Shown: positions 47,281 to 58,815 of the stretch, piece by piece
Layout of the letters: each line of letters starts with the position of its first letter
Numbering within the stretch: the stretch's first letter is position 1
Source of the DNA: Tillus elongatus
Taxonomy: Eukaryota; Arthropoda; Insecta; Coleoptera; Cleridae
Assembly (NCBI GenBank): GCA_964006375.1
Contig: OZ023263.1
Location: forward strand, 135,298,370 to 135,362,369
DNA: 64,000 nucleotides
Reading direction: 5' to 3'
Made by a program: the position numbers and the translations under genes
Notes under the pieces: generated by a model
Told to the model about the DNA's origin: nothing
Database searches by the model: none
What the model saw: the letters and a program-made list of their open reading frames with translations, nothing else

Positions 47281-48449
47281 GTTTAAAAAAAATTATTGCT
47301 TTTTCTATTGTAGGCTAAGTACTTTTCATTACATCGTCATATTTAACTATGGTTATGGTAGCCATATCCTTGATGACCATTTTCAATAGGGTTCTTTGTT
47401 GTTTTTGTCAGTCTAGCATGTGTGTTTTGGCCATTATAGGTATGACATACTTGTATCATCATTAACAGTTTGAATCATCATGATTGTGTTTTCGTAAGTT
47501 ACCTACTTTATTTCTCCAAGGTATGACATACTGATAGCACCAATGATGTCTCTGTGTTTGATGATCAAAATGCACCTGCCATACATATTTGCATCTTCTC
47601 CCTGCGTGATCAATAATTATTATCAGGTACAACAGTCGTGGTACCTTCTACACAGCCTGTGTGGTTAGTACTTAGTGTGCATTATGGCTGTGGTGAAAAC
47701 CTAGTTCCGGTTATAAATTGGGACTGTATGAACCAATGATTTTTTTAAACAACTATTAATGAGCCCAACCTAATTTATACACCTGTAGTTATATGATCTA
47801 AACAATAAGCTTATTTGGAAAAATTGTAAATATTTTATATCGTTTTATGTTATCTGTGTAGTTGTGATAGTTAATTCGATTGAAATAGGCTAAAATATCT
47901 TGCACATGTGTGAGTGTCATAGATATGGCATATCGTTCGGCCGACAGTTCGTTCGGCTGACACATCATAAAATCGACACTACAATAGAGCAGCCATTCGA
48001 CCCAGAATACAGCTTTTTTCACCATTTGTCTGGCCGACTGGCTGAAGCCTAATATTGATTTCTGCTTCATATTTAGTTGCAAAACATGACATATAAGCGA
48101 AATTGCAATAAAAATGCCAATTTATATGTGCACGGGGCAATACACACTCTTTATATGTTTAAAATGGCTTACATAATAAAGTTATTTGTGTAAAAAAATA
48201 TGTTGAGTTATTAGATACAAATAAACATACTTATGGGTAATTGATTGTTATATATGTAAATATGTATGAAACGCAGTCCTGACTCACCTTAATGAAAAGG
48301 TGATTTTCTAATAAAAAAAATCGATTGATATAAGATTTATTCCATATTTTAATTACAAAAATGTGATTTAAAGTGAAGCCACATATTATTAAGCATTTAT
48401 TTTCAAGAAAGTTATCTTTGACGGCATCTACTTTTTCACATTTTATAAT
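47281..48449. other. Unassigned sequence left of the hAT element
   Basis: No TE domain recognised. A short open stretch at about 47630-47740 follows an acceptor-like cag but lacks support. A ttcggccgacagttcgttcggctgaca repeat near 47935-47961 is a small imperfect tandem motif. The last eight bases are the hAT target duplication. Confidence 0.4.
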
Positions 48450-48612
48450 CAGTGGCGGCTCGTGGTCGAATACGAAGGGGGTTCATGAAATTAAGAACAT
48501 GTAATATCAGAACATGAAGTGCTGCTCATTATGTGAAAACTGGAACTTGTGATGAGCACTAATAAGTACACTTGGAGAACACCCAAATCACCACAACACA
48601 TATTTCAGAGAC

Positions 48613-48651
48613 CTTACGATCGTTTCGTTGACAAAGTCAACATCTTCAGAG
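48613..48651 (-). ncRNA. Well-formed hammerhead-ribozyme core (PLE3 left arm)
   Basis: Minus strand: CTGAAGA (fits CTGANGA), stem II GTTGAC/GTCAAC with a TTT loop, GAAAC, then a short spacer and GGTC, the latter giving a GUC-type cleavage site near 48610. Flanking attttc (upstream) and gaaat (downstream) could pair as stem I. All invariant core bases that I can check are present. Confidence 0.7.
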
Positions 48652-49823
48652 GAAGAAAATTCTAACATAAAAAAACTAGATCCCGTATATTTATATCGTG
48701 TCAAGGTAAATGAACTAGTCCGAAGTAAAGTTGTGGTCCAAGAACGATCGTTTGTTTATTGCGCAGTGAAATAGGTCGGAGTCCTGCTTTAATCTTTTGG
48801 TCGACAAATTTATGACCCTTATCTAATATAGGTTTAAAAGGACCAGAGTTCTTTAAAGAATCAGCACGTTTCCTTTCAATCTAGAAATTTACTATGTGGA
48901 TATTGGTTCATGCCGATAAAGACATCTGGTGAGATAAACAACATCAACTCAACTCGCCTCTTTTAAAAATAGAAAACTAAAAAAACCCAGATGTCTGTCT
49001 CACCGTGTTAACTTTAACAAAGGAAAAATAGTTCAACTAAAATATTTATATTGACTACATAGATACAAAAAACCGAACAGGTATTTAAATCAAGACAAAC
49101 AAGTCTTACTTGTCAAAAATGTCAGACATCAAACTATGCTTGATTCATTAGAAAGTATTTTTATATTAAGGTCTATTAAGAACAAAACTTCATTAAATCA
49201 TGCGGCACCTGTAATTTGTAGCCCTTTGTTTTCTCTTTGCATTTGACCACTTAAATACTTCTAATTTGTCTGGTAGAATAATAAATTATTGTCAATAACT
49301 CGACCGGTTTATACATATACTAGTCACTATGTTTGTCTTGATTTAAATACCTGTTCGGTTTTTTGTATCTATGTAGTCAATATAAATATTTTCACGTAGA
49401 ATTAAAATCAATATAAATATAGTTTTTATGTAGTATTTTAGTTGAACTATTTTTCCTTTGTTAAAGTTAACATGGTGTGACAGACATCTGGGTTTTTAGT
49501 TTTCTATTTTTAAAAGAGATGAGTTGAGTTGATGTTATTTATCTCACCAGATGTCTTTATCGGCATGAACCAATATCCCCATAGTAAATTTCTAGATCGA
49601 AAGGAAACATGCTGATTCTTTAAAGAACTCTGGTCCTTTTAAACCTATATTAGATAAGGGTCATAAATTTGTCGACCAAAAGATTAAAGCAGGTCTCCGA
49701 CCTGTTTCACTGCGCAATAAACAAACGATCGTTCTTGGACAACAACTTTACTTCGGACTAGTTCGTTTACCTTGACGCGATATAAATATACGGGATCTAG
49801 TTTTTTTATGTTAGAATTTTCTT

Positions 49824-49862
49824 CTTCTGAAGATGTTGACTTGTCAATGAAACGATCGTAAG
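49824..49862 (+). ncRNA. Hammerhead-ribozyme core (PLE3 right arm, slightly decayed)
   Basis: Plus strand: CTGAAGA, GTTGAC/GTCAAT with a shorter loop, GAAAC, then GGTC downstream. One base in stem II has changed and one loop T is lost relative to the left arm. Confidence 0.65.
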
Positions 49863-50169
49863 GTCTCTGAAATATGTGTTGTGGTGATTTGGGTGTTCTC
49901 CAAGTGTACTTATTATCTGCTCATGATGTTGTAAATGCGCTGCAGACGAAAATTTTAAATATTTTCAAGGTCACGCGTTTTATTGACACTTCAGAATTAC
50001 AATGAATAAAAACTTTGGAGAAACACTCAAATACATAGCATTTAATAACACAATAAATAAAAAACGTACGTTTACTCATACAGGAAATCCTTTTGTCTAT
50101 GCTTTGAATTAGCAAACACATCAATGACACGATTGTTGAAGTCTGGAATTGATGCAATTAATTCTTTTT

Positions 50170-52121
50170 ACATACTTAACATGGATAATGAATTTAGTCT
50201 TTCTTGTATCATGGTGTTCCTCAGAAAAGTCTTCACTCTTTAAGAGTTGAAAAACAACGCTCACTTTCAACTGTTGTCATAGGAATCGTACAAATAAGTT
50301 TTAACAACAAAACACTTTCACTAAAACGGTCAAGTAAGTTTCAGTCTTTACATAATTTTAGAATAACTAAGCAACTCGCCGCCCCTCGAAAATCTTCTAT
50401 ACTGTAAATAACTAATAGTTCACTTTTCAATTTTGCTTTGTCGAAAAAGTCATATGTTTTTGTTACACTATCAAACTCTACAGTGGGGAAGTTGTTTTCA
50501 TATTCACGGAATTTATGAGGTAAAAAAGTTTGGATGCTAAATATGGTCGTTAAATTCAAATCGGTCCTTGGCCTGATTAATTAACACATCACATACTTCC
50601 TTCGATTGGGCAGAAAATTACAAGTCATTCAATCTACGCCTATTTGGTGGTGAACTTGGAGAATCGGATGTACGGATTTTTGTGATCGCTTTTTCAAAAT
50701 TATTCACAAAGCTATTGATTTTGATAGCATCCAGAGATCGAGACTGAAATCGATTAAAAAGAATTTCACAGTGAGGTATGATTTTACCAAAAAAAGTAAG
50801 CCAATATTTAAAATGGTCATTGTTTAAATAGCCCAATAACATTTCAGGTTTGTTATATGTATTATAATCATTTCCTGGAGTCTAAAATACATTCCAGGCA
50901 TTCCTTTAAAAGTTTTGCATTTTCGTAAACATTTCTTACTGTTCGAGTGTTGTAATTCCATGTCGGCGGCGGCGCTGTTGGAAATCGCTTTTTCACAATA
51001 CTCTGTAATACCTCCGATCGCTTTGGCGATCGTAAAAAGAAAGTAGGAAATGCATGTAAATTTGAGAAAAAATTAGAGATATTTCTATTGACAGGCACGC
51101 TTTTTTGTAAAATTAAATTAAACCGATGGGCATAGCAGTGTATAAAATACACATATGGATAATCATTTTTTATAATACTTTGCACGCCTCCCACTTTCCC
51201 TGACATATCGGCTGCTCCATCATAGCTTTGACCTGCTAACTGATTAGGTGAAATATTAAGCTCAGTTAATTCTTTTTTTTAATTTCAAACGCAATGTCTT
51301 TGGCACTATATGACGCAGGATTTAGAAATTTCCAAAATCGCTCATGTATATCTTCGTTTTTTTCATATCTCAAAATTAACACAAGTTGCTGATGGGTAGA
51401 AACATCCGTCGTTTCATCAGCCTGGATGGCTACAAAGCGACTCTCTAAAAAAAATTTTTTTTTAAATTTATTCCTGATAAACTACGAGCATAGCATCTAG
51501 TAAATCATTCTGAACCGATTTTTAAGTCCCTTTAAAAGCATTACTCCCTTCCAAATGCTGTTTCATTGCCACATCTATTTCTGTCACAAAATCGATGAGC
51601 CCCCTGTATATACCGCGATTTAAACTGCCCGAGGATTCGTCGTGCCCACGTAAGGCAAGTTCAAAAGCACCACAAAATTTAATACAGTCGATAAGTTGTG
51701 ATAATACATACCTGTTTTTTGATACTTGTTCATTGAAGTTTTTAATCGACTTTTGATATGCAGAATTGAAAAACTGTCGAATGTCCACATTACCAATATC
51801 GGAGAGATTTATTTCATTCTTCATACGAATTTGGGAAGATGCATGCTTTTTTATTTTTCCCGACAAATGTGACAAATCTGTAACCCCTGTTTTTGCCCAC
51901 TCAACAATTACATTAGGATTACCCGCGAAAATCAGGCACGGAAAGCAAAATAATGCGTTTAGTTTATTACACCCGCACAACCACGAAGTTTTTTTATATT
52001 GTTCTACTTTAAACACACGTTTAAACTTTTTATTTTTTAAGGTACACTCTTGTGCCAGCTGTAGTTCTGGGCGAGGTGGACCCTTTTTCTTTATTTCAAA
52101 ACAATTTTGAAAATATTCCAA
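50170..52121 (-). pseudogene. hAT transposase, ZMYM/TTF-zinc-finger type (broken)
   Basis: The N-terminal part 51522-52121 shows a TTF-type zinc finger pattern (Trp-Leu-Cys-Gly-Cys, Phe-Cys-Phe-Pro-Cys) and an Ala-Leu-Arg-Gly-His-Asp-Glu peptide typical of the group. Catalytic-core pieces lie at 50868-51206 (Met-Ser-Gly-Lys-Val-Gly-Gly-Val-Gln, His-Cys-Tyr-Ala-His), 50618-50842 and 50341-50559. The C-terminal dimerisation motif Glu-Ser-Glu-Arg-Cys-Phe-Ser is encoded near 50250-50270. Frameshifts and stops separate the pieces, for example between 51206 and 51522, so the enzyme is inactive. Confidence 0.85.
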
Positions 52122-52620
52122 TTTTCTTTAATATATTCCACCGAATAAGACTCCATTGTTTACATATTTTAATTAACACGCAACAGGAGACGAAACGCGA
52201 GGGGCAAAAGCAGACGACTGTCGGGTATCCGCGCCGACGTAGCGTGACTTTTCCTCCTTGTGCACTGCACCTAAACGTGGTAACATCTGTGTATTATATA
52301 TTCTGTTTTACGCTCACGACTGCTCTCTTTTTTACACGCGGAGTACCGCTCTCGCGATATGTTCAGGATCCTACTTGAACCGAAAAAGTTAGGTAAAGTC
52401 GTCAGCGACAAGACAGCAATTTAAATATTTTCTATGGGTTACGGGTTGCTTTTTTCTATGTAACTATGTAGGTAATTGTAAAAAAGGTAGTATATGATAC
52501 GATAATTATCAATTATATTATAAATATTGAAAGGATAAAATTATATGGTGTAGGTAGTTCAATTTTTAAGGAGGTTCACTGCACAAATGCACCTACAGTA
52601 AAACCGACACTGTTTATAAT

Positions 52621-53101
52621 GCATAGTTGCACAATTGTTTGAAAATTTATGGTTGAGGGCAGAAGGTTAAGTACTTCTTTTTTATAAATGTATATAGGCC
52701 ATGAAGAAAAAATCATTGGAGATTGAATATGTGGTCATGCCTTTAAAGTTATATGTATAAAAAAATGTTGAGTTAGATATAAATATAATTATGAATAAAT
52801 CGTTGTTTTTGAAGAAGATATAAATAGTTGTCAAAGAAACTATGGAGAATGACAGGCAGTTCTGTTATTGTCGTAAAAAAATCGAATGATATGTTTTATT
52901 CAATTTTTTCATTAAAACAATTTGATTGAAAGAAAAACCAGATTTTCATAAACTTTCTATTTTCTTCTTTTATTGCCAAATATGCTCAAAAAAGCTGTTC
53001 AACCATGTTTTTTAATGCTTATTTGTTGCAAATATATTTTTCAAAATTTATTATCGACGGCGAAAGGTTTTAAAAATATTTCACTGCCATAAAATAATAA
53101 T

Positions 53102-53187
<86 letters not shown>

Positions 53188-53879
53188 AATTTTAGATCAT
53201 TTATATGAACACTCACTTCCATAGCGCACTTTGTCACGTCCAGACTTTTTATTATGAGTAGCACAATTTTTTTTTAAAACTCGCTATGCACTTGCTGCGT
53301 CAACACTATTCTGTTATTGCAAATGGATAACTCTTATTAGTTGCCTTTTTTTAAATATCTGAAAAGATCTGTTAACTTGACTATTTAGGTTTGCTTTAAA
53401 ATTGTCTTATATATCCAAAACAAGGGTTCTTTTAATTTAATCATAGGTATACTATATCAACACACAAAGGTGTTAAGCAAATTGCCTATTGCATAAACTT
53501 AACACTACCGAGGTGAAATACACTTGACCAATAAATTATTGAACGTCCGCCTAAATGAATTGGTGTATGCAGGGGTTGCATACATGTAGGCGCTGTCGGT
53601 CAAATGATACACACTCTTTTCAGCTGACTGTTTTTCCAATTTTTTGACATGTTTCAAAGAAAATATATTTTAACCTAATGTTGCCAGAAGCGAATTCACA
53701 ATTACCACCATAAAATCTGAAATGTTCTGTTACTGATTGCTTTTGAATTACACTGCCTTAACTATTCATAATGTATATCTAAAAAATATATCAGAATCTA
53801 TATCTATAACAAAGATCAACAACTCCACATATCAGCTAATTAAAAAAATTATGAAGACATTAATGATAGAAAATCAGTA
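52621..53879. other. Unassigned AT-rich sequence with one (TA)n tract
   Basis: No coding stretch or TE domain recognised. It includes a (TA)n tract at 53104-53182. Confidence 0.4.
53104..53182. repeat. (TA)n microsatellite
   Basis: About 78 bases of uninterrupted TA. Confidence 0.95.
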
Positions 53880-54335
53880 TTAGGAGTGTTTCTCTATTTA
53901 CCAAGGCTTTTGATGAATGTTACATATACAGTTTTATTGAGAAAGATCGAGGCTAATAGTTTTCACGAAGTGTCTCAAATTGCTCACAACTTATTTAACT
54001 GACAGAGAGCAGTGTGTTTAAGCATATAATAAGTCTACTGGCAATCAGCTAAAAAGTGACTGGGTAAAACGTAGAGAGATGTTTACACAAGGGTCTATAC
54101 TACATGCAGACTTGGAGTCTACTTCTCTGGCTTCACTGTTGGTTTTCGTTTTTGTAGGTGAAGGACGTAGCCAGCGTGTAAGCTAACTGGAGCAAGGGTC
54201 TATATTGAGACCAGTGTTGTTCTTATTATATATGTTAGCGAGGTGCCAGATTTGCTTCAATTTGCAGATGGCACATCTATTGTTACAAAATGCCATCAAT
54301 GAGATGAACATTAATTGGAGAAAGATGTTAGTTCT
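53880..54335 (+). pseudogene. Non-LTR reverse transcriptase fossil (palm region)
   Basis: In shifting frames: a Leu-Gly-Val-Phe-Leu block and Thr-Lys-Ala-Phe-Asp near 53887-53918, a thumb-side Lys-Ile-Glu block near 53947, then Gly-Ser-Ile-Leu near 54195 and Phe-Ala-Asp-Gly-Thr-Ser near 54262-54281, where the catalytic Asp-Asp has become Asp-Gly. This order is that of a LINE RT palm. Clade cannot be told. It is truncated on its right by the gypsy LTR at 54342. Confidence 0.6.
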
Positions 54336-54341
54336 TGGTAC

Positions 54342-54574
54342 TGTTATGTTATTAACTAAACACATTAAAGGTTTTTGATATTGGTTTATTAACTAATATT
54401 AAATAGGAAAGTTAAAATGAATACAAGTAGTTTTACATTGCCATTTATATCGCTGACACTCTGACATCGACGTTTGCGTTCTTCGTTCTTGCTAGCCGTC
54501 AAATGAAACCATATAACCTCCTGCTTAGGCAACACTCTATTATTGAAAAGTCAATACAACACACTAACACAACA
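54342..54574 (-). repeat. 3' LTR of the Ty3/gypsy element
   Basis: On the minus strand it starts TGTTGTGTTAGTG after the polypurine run and ends AGTTAATAACATAACA (TG...CA). A TATA-like box lies at 54440-54453. Confidence 0.75.
54440..54453 (-). promoter_or_regulatory. TATA-like box in the gypsy LTR
   Basis: Minus strand gcgaTATAAATggc, about 120 bases into the LTR. Confidence 0.4.
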
Positions 54575-54644
54575 CGACCCCCCTTTTTTTTAGCAAAATT
54601 GTTTACAATAAAACAATAAAGGAAAAAGACAAAATAATACAATA

Positions 54645-56063
54645 TTAGTTCTCGTCATCCTCTGAAAAGCAATACCTCTTTGGTTTGACTACTCTTCTGC
54701 CACTACGAGTTGTTATTACTGGTTTATCAGAAGGTGGTTCAGACCGGCGACCAGGAGGTGAGGATACTTTATGATATGAGTTAGGTAAACTTAACTCAGT
54801 ATTCTCCCTCTTAGGTGACCTCTGTCCATTTGAACTAGGTTTAAATAAATGAGTTCTATTTCTCTGATAATCAACTTCATCTGGAGTTCTTACAACATAT
54901 GATTTTGGCATTGGACCTGTTTGTACAATTGTAGCAGGTGACCATGGGGACTCAGGAGTTTTCTTATAATAAATATCATCACCTATAGACAAAGGCGGTA
55001 ACCTTTTAGTATGATGGTCATAGTAATACTTCATTCAATTTGCCCTCCCCCTGACAAATGTATTATAATTATTGTAATCAATAACTTTTGGTTTTAAAAT
55101 AGATTCCTTCATTGGAACTTTTGTTCTTAAATTTCTTGACATTAATAGTTGTGCTGGGGAATAATTATCATCTTGTGGTGTAGTGTGATATTGCAAAAGA
55201 GCAATATATGGATCTGTGTTGGTTTCACGAAATTTATTGAATAAATTTTTTACTTTTGAGTTAAAAGGTGGGCCATTATCAGAGACTATTATCATTGGAA
55301 TACCATGACACGCAAACACAGACTTTATACGATCTACTACTTCTCTCTCATTGACTGCATTTACTGGTACAATTTCAGGATATATCGAAAAATAATCAAC
55401 AATTAGCAAATATGTGACTTTGTTATGATAAAAGAAATCCATAGCTACTTTTTGCCATGGTAAAGTGGGTGAACGATGAGGTGACAATGGTTCAGCAGTA
55501 TTAGCATTTCTATATTTTATACACGCTGGACATTGTTCAACCATGTTTTTTATGCCTGATGAAATATTTGGCCAATAAACAACAGTACATGCTTGTTTTC
55601 GACAGCGATTGATACCTAAATGGCCTTCATGAATAATATTTAAAATTTGTTTTCGAAGTGAAACCGGAATTACCAATAAATCATTTTTGAAAAGAAGACC
55701 ATCAGTCGTATGTAAATCATGCAGCATATTGAAATATGGCTTAAGAGACTGCTTCAATTTCTTCTTTGACTTTGGCCAATCATTCTGACAATAGTCAATA
55801 ATAGTTTGTAAATCAATGTCTTTTTCTGTTTCTACTTTTATTTCAGTTATTTTTGTAGGTGTGACAGCTAAGCTATTTACAAATAAATTCATATGAATAT
55901 GTAATTCTTCCTCACTCGACTCATTAGGTTCAGAAGGTTCGATTGGTGCACGACTTAAGGTATCAGCAATGTACAGATGCTTATCAGGCTTGTAAGTTAC
56001 ATTTAGGTCATACTGCTGCAAGTTCAACATCATGCATTGTAATCTCGCCGGTACTTGAGACAA
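54645..56063 (-). pseudogene. pol: Gypsy integrase and C-terminal region
   Basis: The minus strand from 56063 encodes the end of RNase H, then the integrase zinc region (His...Cys-Pro-Ala-Cys near 55525), and the core with Met-Asp-Phe-Phe near 55437 and Val-Ser-Asp-Asn-Gly-Pro-Pro near 55276. A TGA at 55035-55037 interrupts it, but the same frame continues to 54645 with a chromodomain-like or GPY-type small beta region and an Arg-rich tail (Arg-Ser-Gly-Arg-Arg-Val). The core Glu region is partly deleted: after Phe-Asn-Lys-Phe the sequence jumps directly to the post-core part (Pro-Tyr-Ile-Ala-Leu-Leu). Confidence 0.82.
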
Positions 56064-56142
56064 TTGTTATTTAAAAAGTGTGACCAAAGGCATATGGTCC
56101 GTTTCTACTTGAACTGTACGCCCATATACATATTGCCTGTAC

Positions 56143-57216
56143 CTAGTGCATGCATCCAAATTGTATTGCATAAAGCTCTTTCTCAATTTGAGCATAGCGG
56201 GACTGACATTCGTTTAAGGCTTTTGATGAATAAGCAATTGGCTTTCTATTTTGTAAAATTACAGCTCCGACTTCAAATTTTGAGTTATCAACAGACAATG
56301 TTAAAGGAATTTCTGGTTTAAAATAAGTTAAGACTGGTACGTGACTTATAATTTTCTTTAAATTATCGAACTCATATTGATGTTCGGTTTCCCAATGAAA
56401 AACTAAATTTTTCTTTAAAAGTTGTTGCAAGTGTATAGTTTTATGAGCTAAATTATCTATGTAAGAACCAAGATAATTGACCATTCCTAAAAATCGTTTT
56501 ATATCAGACACATTCGTAGGTTTTTTAAATCAGTAATAGCTGTAACTTTTCTTTGATCAGGGTGCATGCCATTCTCATTGAAGACATGTCCCAAATAATA
56601 TACTTCAGACATTAAAAAATGACATTTATCAGCATATAATTTTAAATTGACTTGACGTGCCCCATCAAGAACCTTTCTCAAAATTTCATTATGACCTTCT
56701 AAACTATCACTAATAATTAAAATATCATCAAGGTAAATGAAAACACCTTGAATATCTGAAAATAAATCTGTCATCGTCTTATGAAAAATTTCAGGAGCAC
56801 ATGACACACCATATGGGAGACGCAAGGATTTGTAGCGTCCAAAAGGTGTTGAAAATGTACACAAGTTGGAACTACTCTCATCTAGTTTGACCATCCGAAA
56901 ACCGGAGTGTGCATCTAAAGTGGAAAAATATTTAGAGCCAGACAACTTTGCACGTATTTCCTCTACAGTAGGAAGTGGATAATGACAACGTTTAATTGCT
57001 TTATTTAAATTTCTAGGGTCCAAGCATACCCTTAGAGACTTTTTTTTCAACTATAACTAAAGAATTCACACATTCACTAGGACCATCTACTTTAGTAATG
57101 ACTTTAAGAGATATCATTCGTGTAAGTTCTTCTTTCAATCTGTCATAGAGCATGACTGGTATTTTTCTCGGTGGATTAATGACTAGACAGTTATTTGAAT
57201 CAATATCTATATGGCA
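56143..57216 (-). pseudogene. pol: Gypsy reverse transcriptase and RNase H start
   Basis: RT at 56499-57050 contains the catalytic Tyr-Leu-Asp-Asp (codons at 56727-56738) and a Leu-Pro-Tyr-Gly-Val block. RNase H begins in 56143-56511. Three breaks are visible: a TAG ending the protease frame near 57217, a shift at a run of eight T near 57042-57050, and a shift near 56510. A further shift near 56150 separates it from the integrase frame. The catalytic tetrad itself is intact. Confidence 0.85.
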
Positions 57217-57597
57217 CTATCCTGGTAGACAACCTAAACCTTCAAATACGTCTTTATAATCATTTACTAGACTTTGATGACTTACAGAGAATACTTTTCT
57301 GATTAACCCCAATTTTTCACATGTAGGTAACCCCAATATTGCATGACAATTATTTTCACCAATATAAAATTCTATATGAGCTACAATACTCTTATCAATT
57401 ACACACTTTCTGACTGTACTTCCTAAAATAGGGATAGCATCTCCAGAAAATGACTTAAACTTTACATAAGTATGTTCAATTACATTATTAATTGTTAACT
57501 TTTTGAACTCTACTATAGACATTATATTGGCTTCAGCTCCTGTATCTAAATTACCTCTGAAAAGTTTATTATTTACTAGAATATCTATGTACCACAT
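57217..57597 (-). pseudogene. Gypsy aspartic protease
   Basis: Leu-Asp-Thr-Gly-Ala-Glu-Ala near 57530-57550 is the active site. The frame starts 13 bases inside the end of gag in another phase, so a natural frameshift between gag and pol is possible. It ends at a TAG near 57217, beyond which the same frame still reads RT-linker sequence, so that stop is damage. Confidence 0.82.
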
Positions 57598-58540
57598 TTT
57601 ATTACTGAGTCTACTGACTTAATCACGAATAAATCACAATCATTAATATTCGGATCAGAATATTGCAAATTACCTTCAGCAGTAACGAACTTAACTTGTA
57701 TACTAAAACACAATTTAGCAAAGTGACCAATTTTGTTGCAATTCTGACATTTGACATTTTGCGCTGGACATTTTTGTCTATGAACTTGACCACACCGAGT
57801 GCACGAATAATTGTTAACATTACTGACCTTTGACTTGGTGAATGAAACATTCTTACCCAGACGTGTATTGATGCGGCTTTGACCTTGCTTACTTGAGCCC
57901 TGTGCTGTTCTTGTGTCCACCCTGTAGATTGCAGCTTCTTGACTGTTTTTGTTCAGTTGTTCTGCTTGCACCTGCGTTAACTCCATCGTTTTCACTATTT
58001 GTATTGCTTTTTCCAAGGTTAAATCAGTTTCTTGCAGTAGCTTTTCTTTAATGGGTCGACAGCTTGACTTTAATCCTACAATAAACATATCTCGAACGAG
58101 ACTTTCACGCAGAGTTTCTAATTCACACGTGAGACTTAAATTTTTCAAGGCTGTGAGAAATTCATCAACATTTTCTTCTGGTTTCTGAATTCTCGTCAGG
58201 AAATTATGACGCTCTACTGCTAAATTTTTTTCGGTCTACAATGTGACTCAAATTTTTGGATTAATTCATTGTACTCACACGTATCCATATCCAGATTAAA
58301 GGAGTTGAAAATTGACAAGGCATCCGTACCTACATAATGTAGAAATACGGCGACTTTTCTGTCGTCCTCTTCTTTTTCAAAGCCACTTGCTCGCATGAAA
58401 ATTTTAAACTGTAGAAACCAATTGATCCAATTATTCGACAAATTGCCTTCCAAAGACAATGGCTGGACATAAGCATTTAGTTTTCGTGTTGAATGCTGAC
58501 TTGACTGTGTTTCTGTTGCCATCGTATAAAATGAACTCAA
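57585..58540 (-). pseudogene. gag: Gypsy gag with zinc knuckles
   Basis: The start at 58540 or the internal Met at 58522 opens a capsid-like N-terminal part (58220-58540) with Trp-Ile-Asn-Trp-Phe-Leu-Gln-Phe. After a shift near 58215 the second part (57585-58148) carries two Cys-rich knuckles, Cys-Thr-Arg-Cys and Cys-Gln-Asn-Cys-Asn-Lys-Ile-Gly-His (near 57735-57815). These bind RNA during packaging in the family. One frameshift disables it. Confidence 0.82.
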
Positions 58541-58574
58541 TTGGATTTTTAAAATTTATATTGTACTATGCGTT

Positions 58575-58609
58575 CAGTTAATAACATAACATGGTGTCAA
58601 GTGTCTGGG
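58575..58609 (+). other. Inverted LTR end and primer-binding site of the gypsy element
   Basis: Plus strand ttcagttaataacataaca matches the minus-strand 3' LTR end (ttagttaataacataaca) at all but one base, and is followed at 58592 by TGGTGTCAAGTGTCTGGG, a primer-binding-site-like sequence. The orientation is opposite to the gag gene beside it. Leader-like sequence continues to about 58800. Confidence 0.6.
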
Positions 58610-58815
58610 TAACGTGAAGTTTTCTTCATGCATGTCTGTCGTGATAATTGAGGTTACGGGTCCACGTGTTCCTCGTCTAGTACACCGGTGTGATTTTAGC
58701 GGCCAAATGTCCAGCAGCCGATTCACGAAGACAACCGAACGTTTTACAGGACCGTAACAGGGATGACGCGCAAGATACATTATAAGTTTTTTTACACAAT
58801 ATCAGAAACGCATGT

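Larger units (their letters stand above)
48551..49926. mobile_element. PLE3 remnant: long inverted repeats with hammerhead motifs
   Basis: Inverted arms of about 550-595 bp (48551-49100 and 49331-49926) separated by 230 bases form a potential giant hairpin. There is no RT or GIY-YIG sequence left. The right arm has an extra segment of about 45 bp near 49393-49437. A hammerhead-like core in both arms identifies them as PLE-type terminal repeats, probably two repeats joined after internal loss or severe 5' truncation. Confidence 0.75.
48450..52612 (-). mobile_element. hAT-superfamily transposon with 8-bp target-site duplication
   Basis: tttataat flanks the element exactly (48442-48449 and 52613-52620). 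Ends are CAGTGGCGGCTCG on the left and, read from the right, CAGTGTCGGTTTT, matching hAT-type short inverted ends. A minus-strand ZMYM/TTF-zinc-finger-type hAT transposase fills 50170-52160 and is broken. A PLE inverted-repeat remnant sits in the left third. Confidence 0.92.
54342..58800 (-). mobile_element. Ty3/gypsy LTR retrotransposon, minus strand, rearranged 5' end
   Basis: Reading the minus strand: gag with zinc knuckles, protease, RT, RNase H, integrase, a basic C-terminal region, a polypurine run (54578-54592 complement) and a 233-bp 3' LTR (54342-54574). Pol shows a handful of breaks, so it is moderately old. No env. At the right, the LTR end and primer-binding site lie in inverted orientation and no full 5' LTR is present. 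The RT and integrase look like the lineage often annotated as K02A2.6-like. Confidence 0.88.

Noticed and set aside
47630..47760. Possible exon after an acceptor-like cag
   Set aside because: Short open stretch with no donor or conservation signal that I could support.
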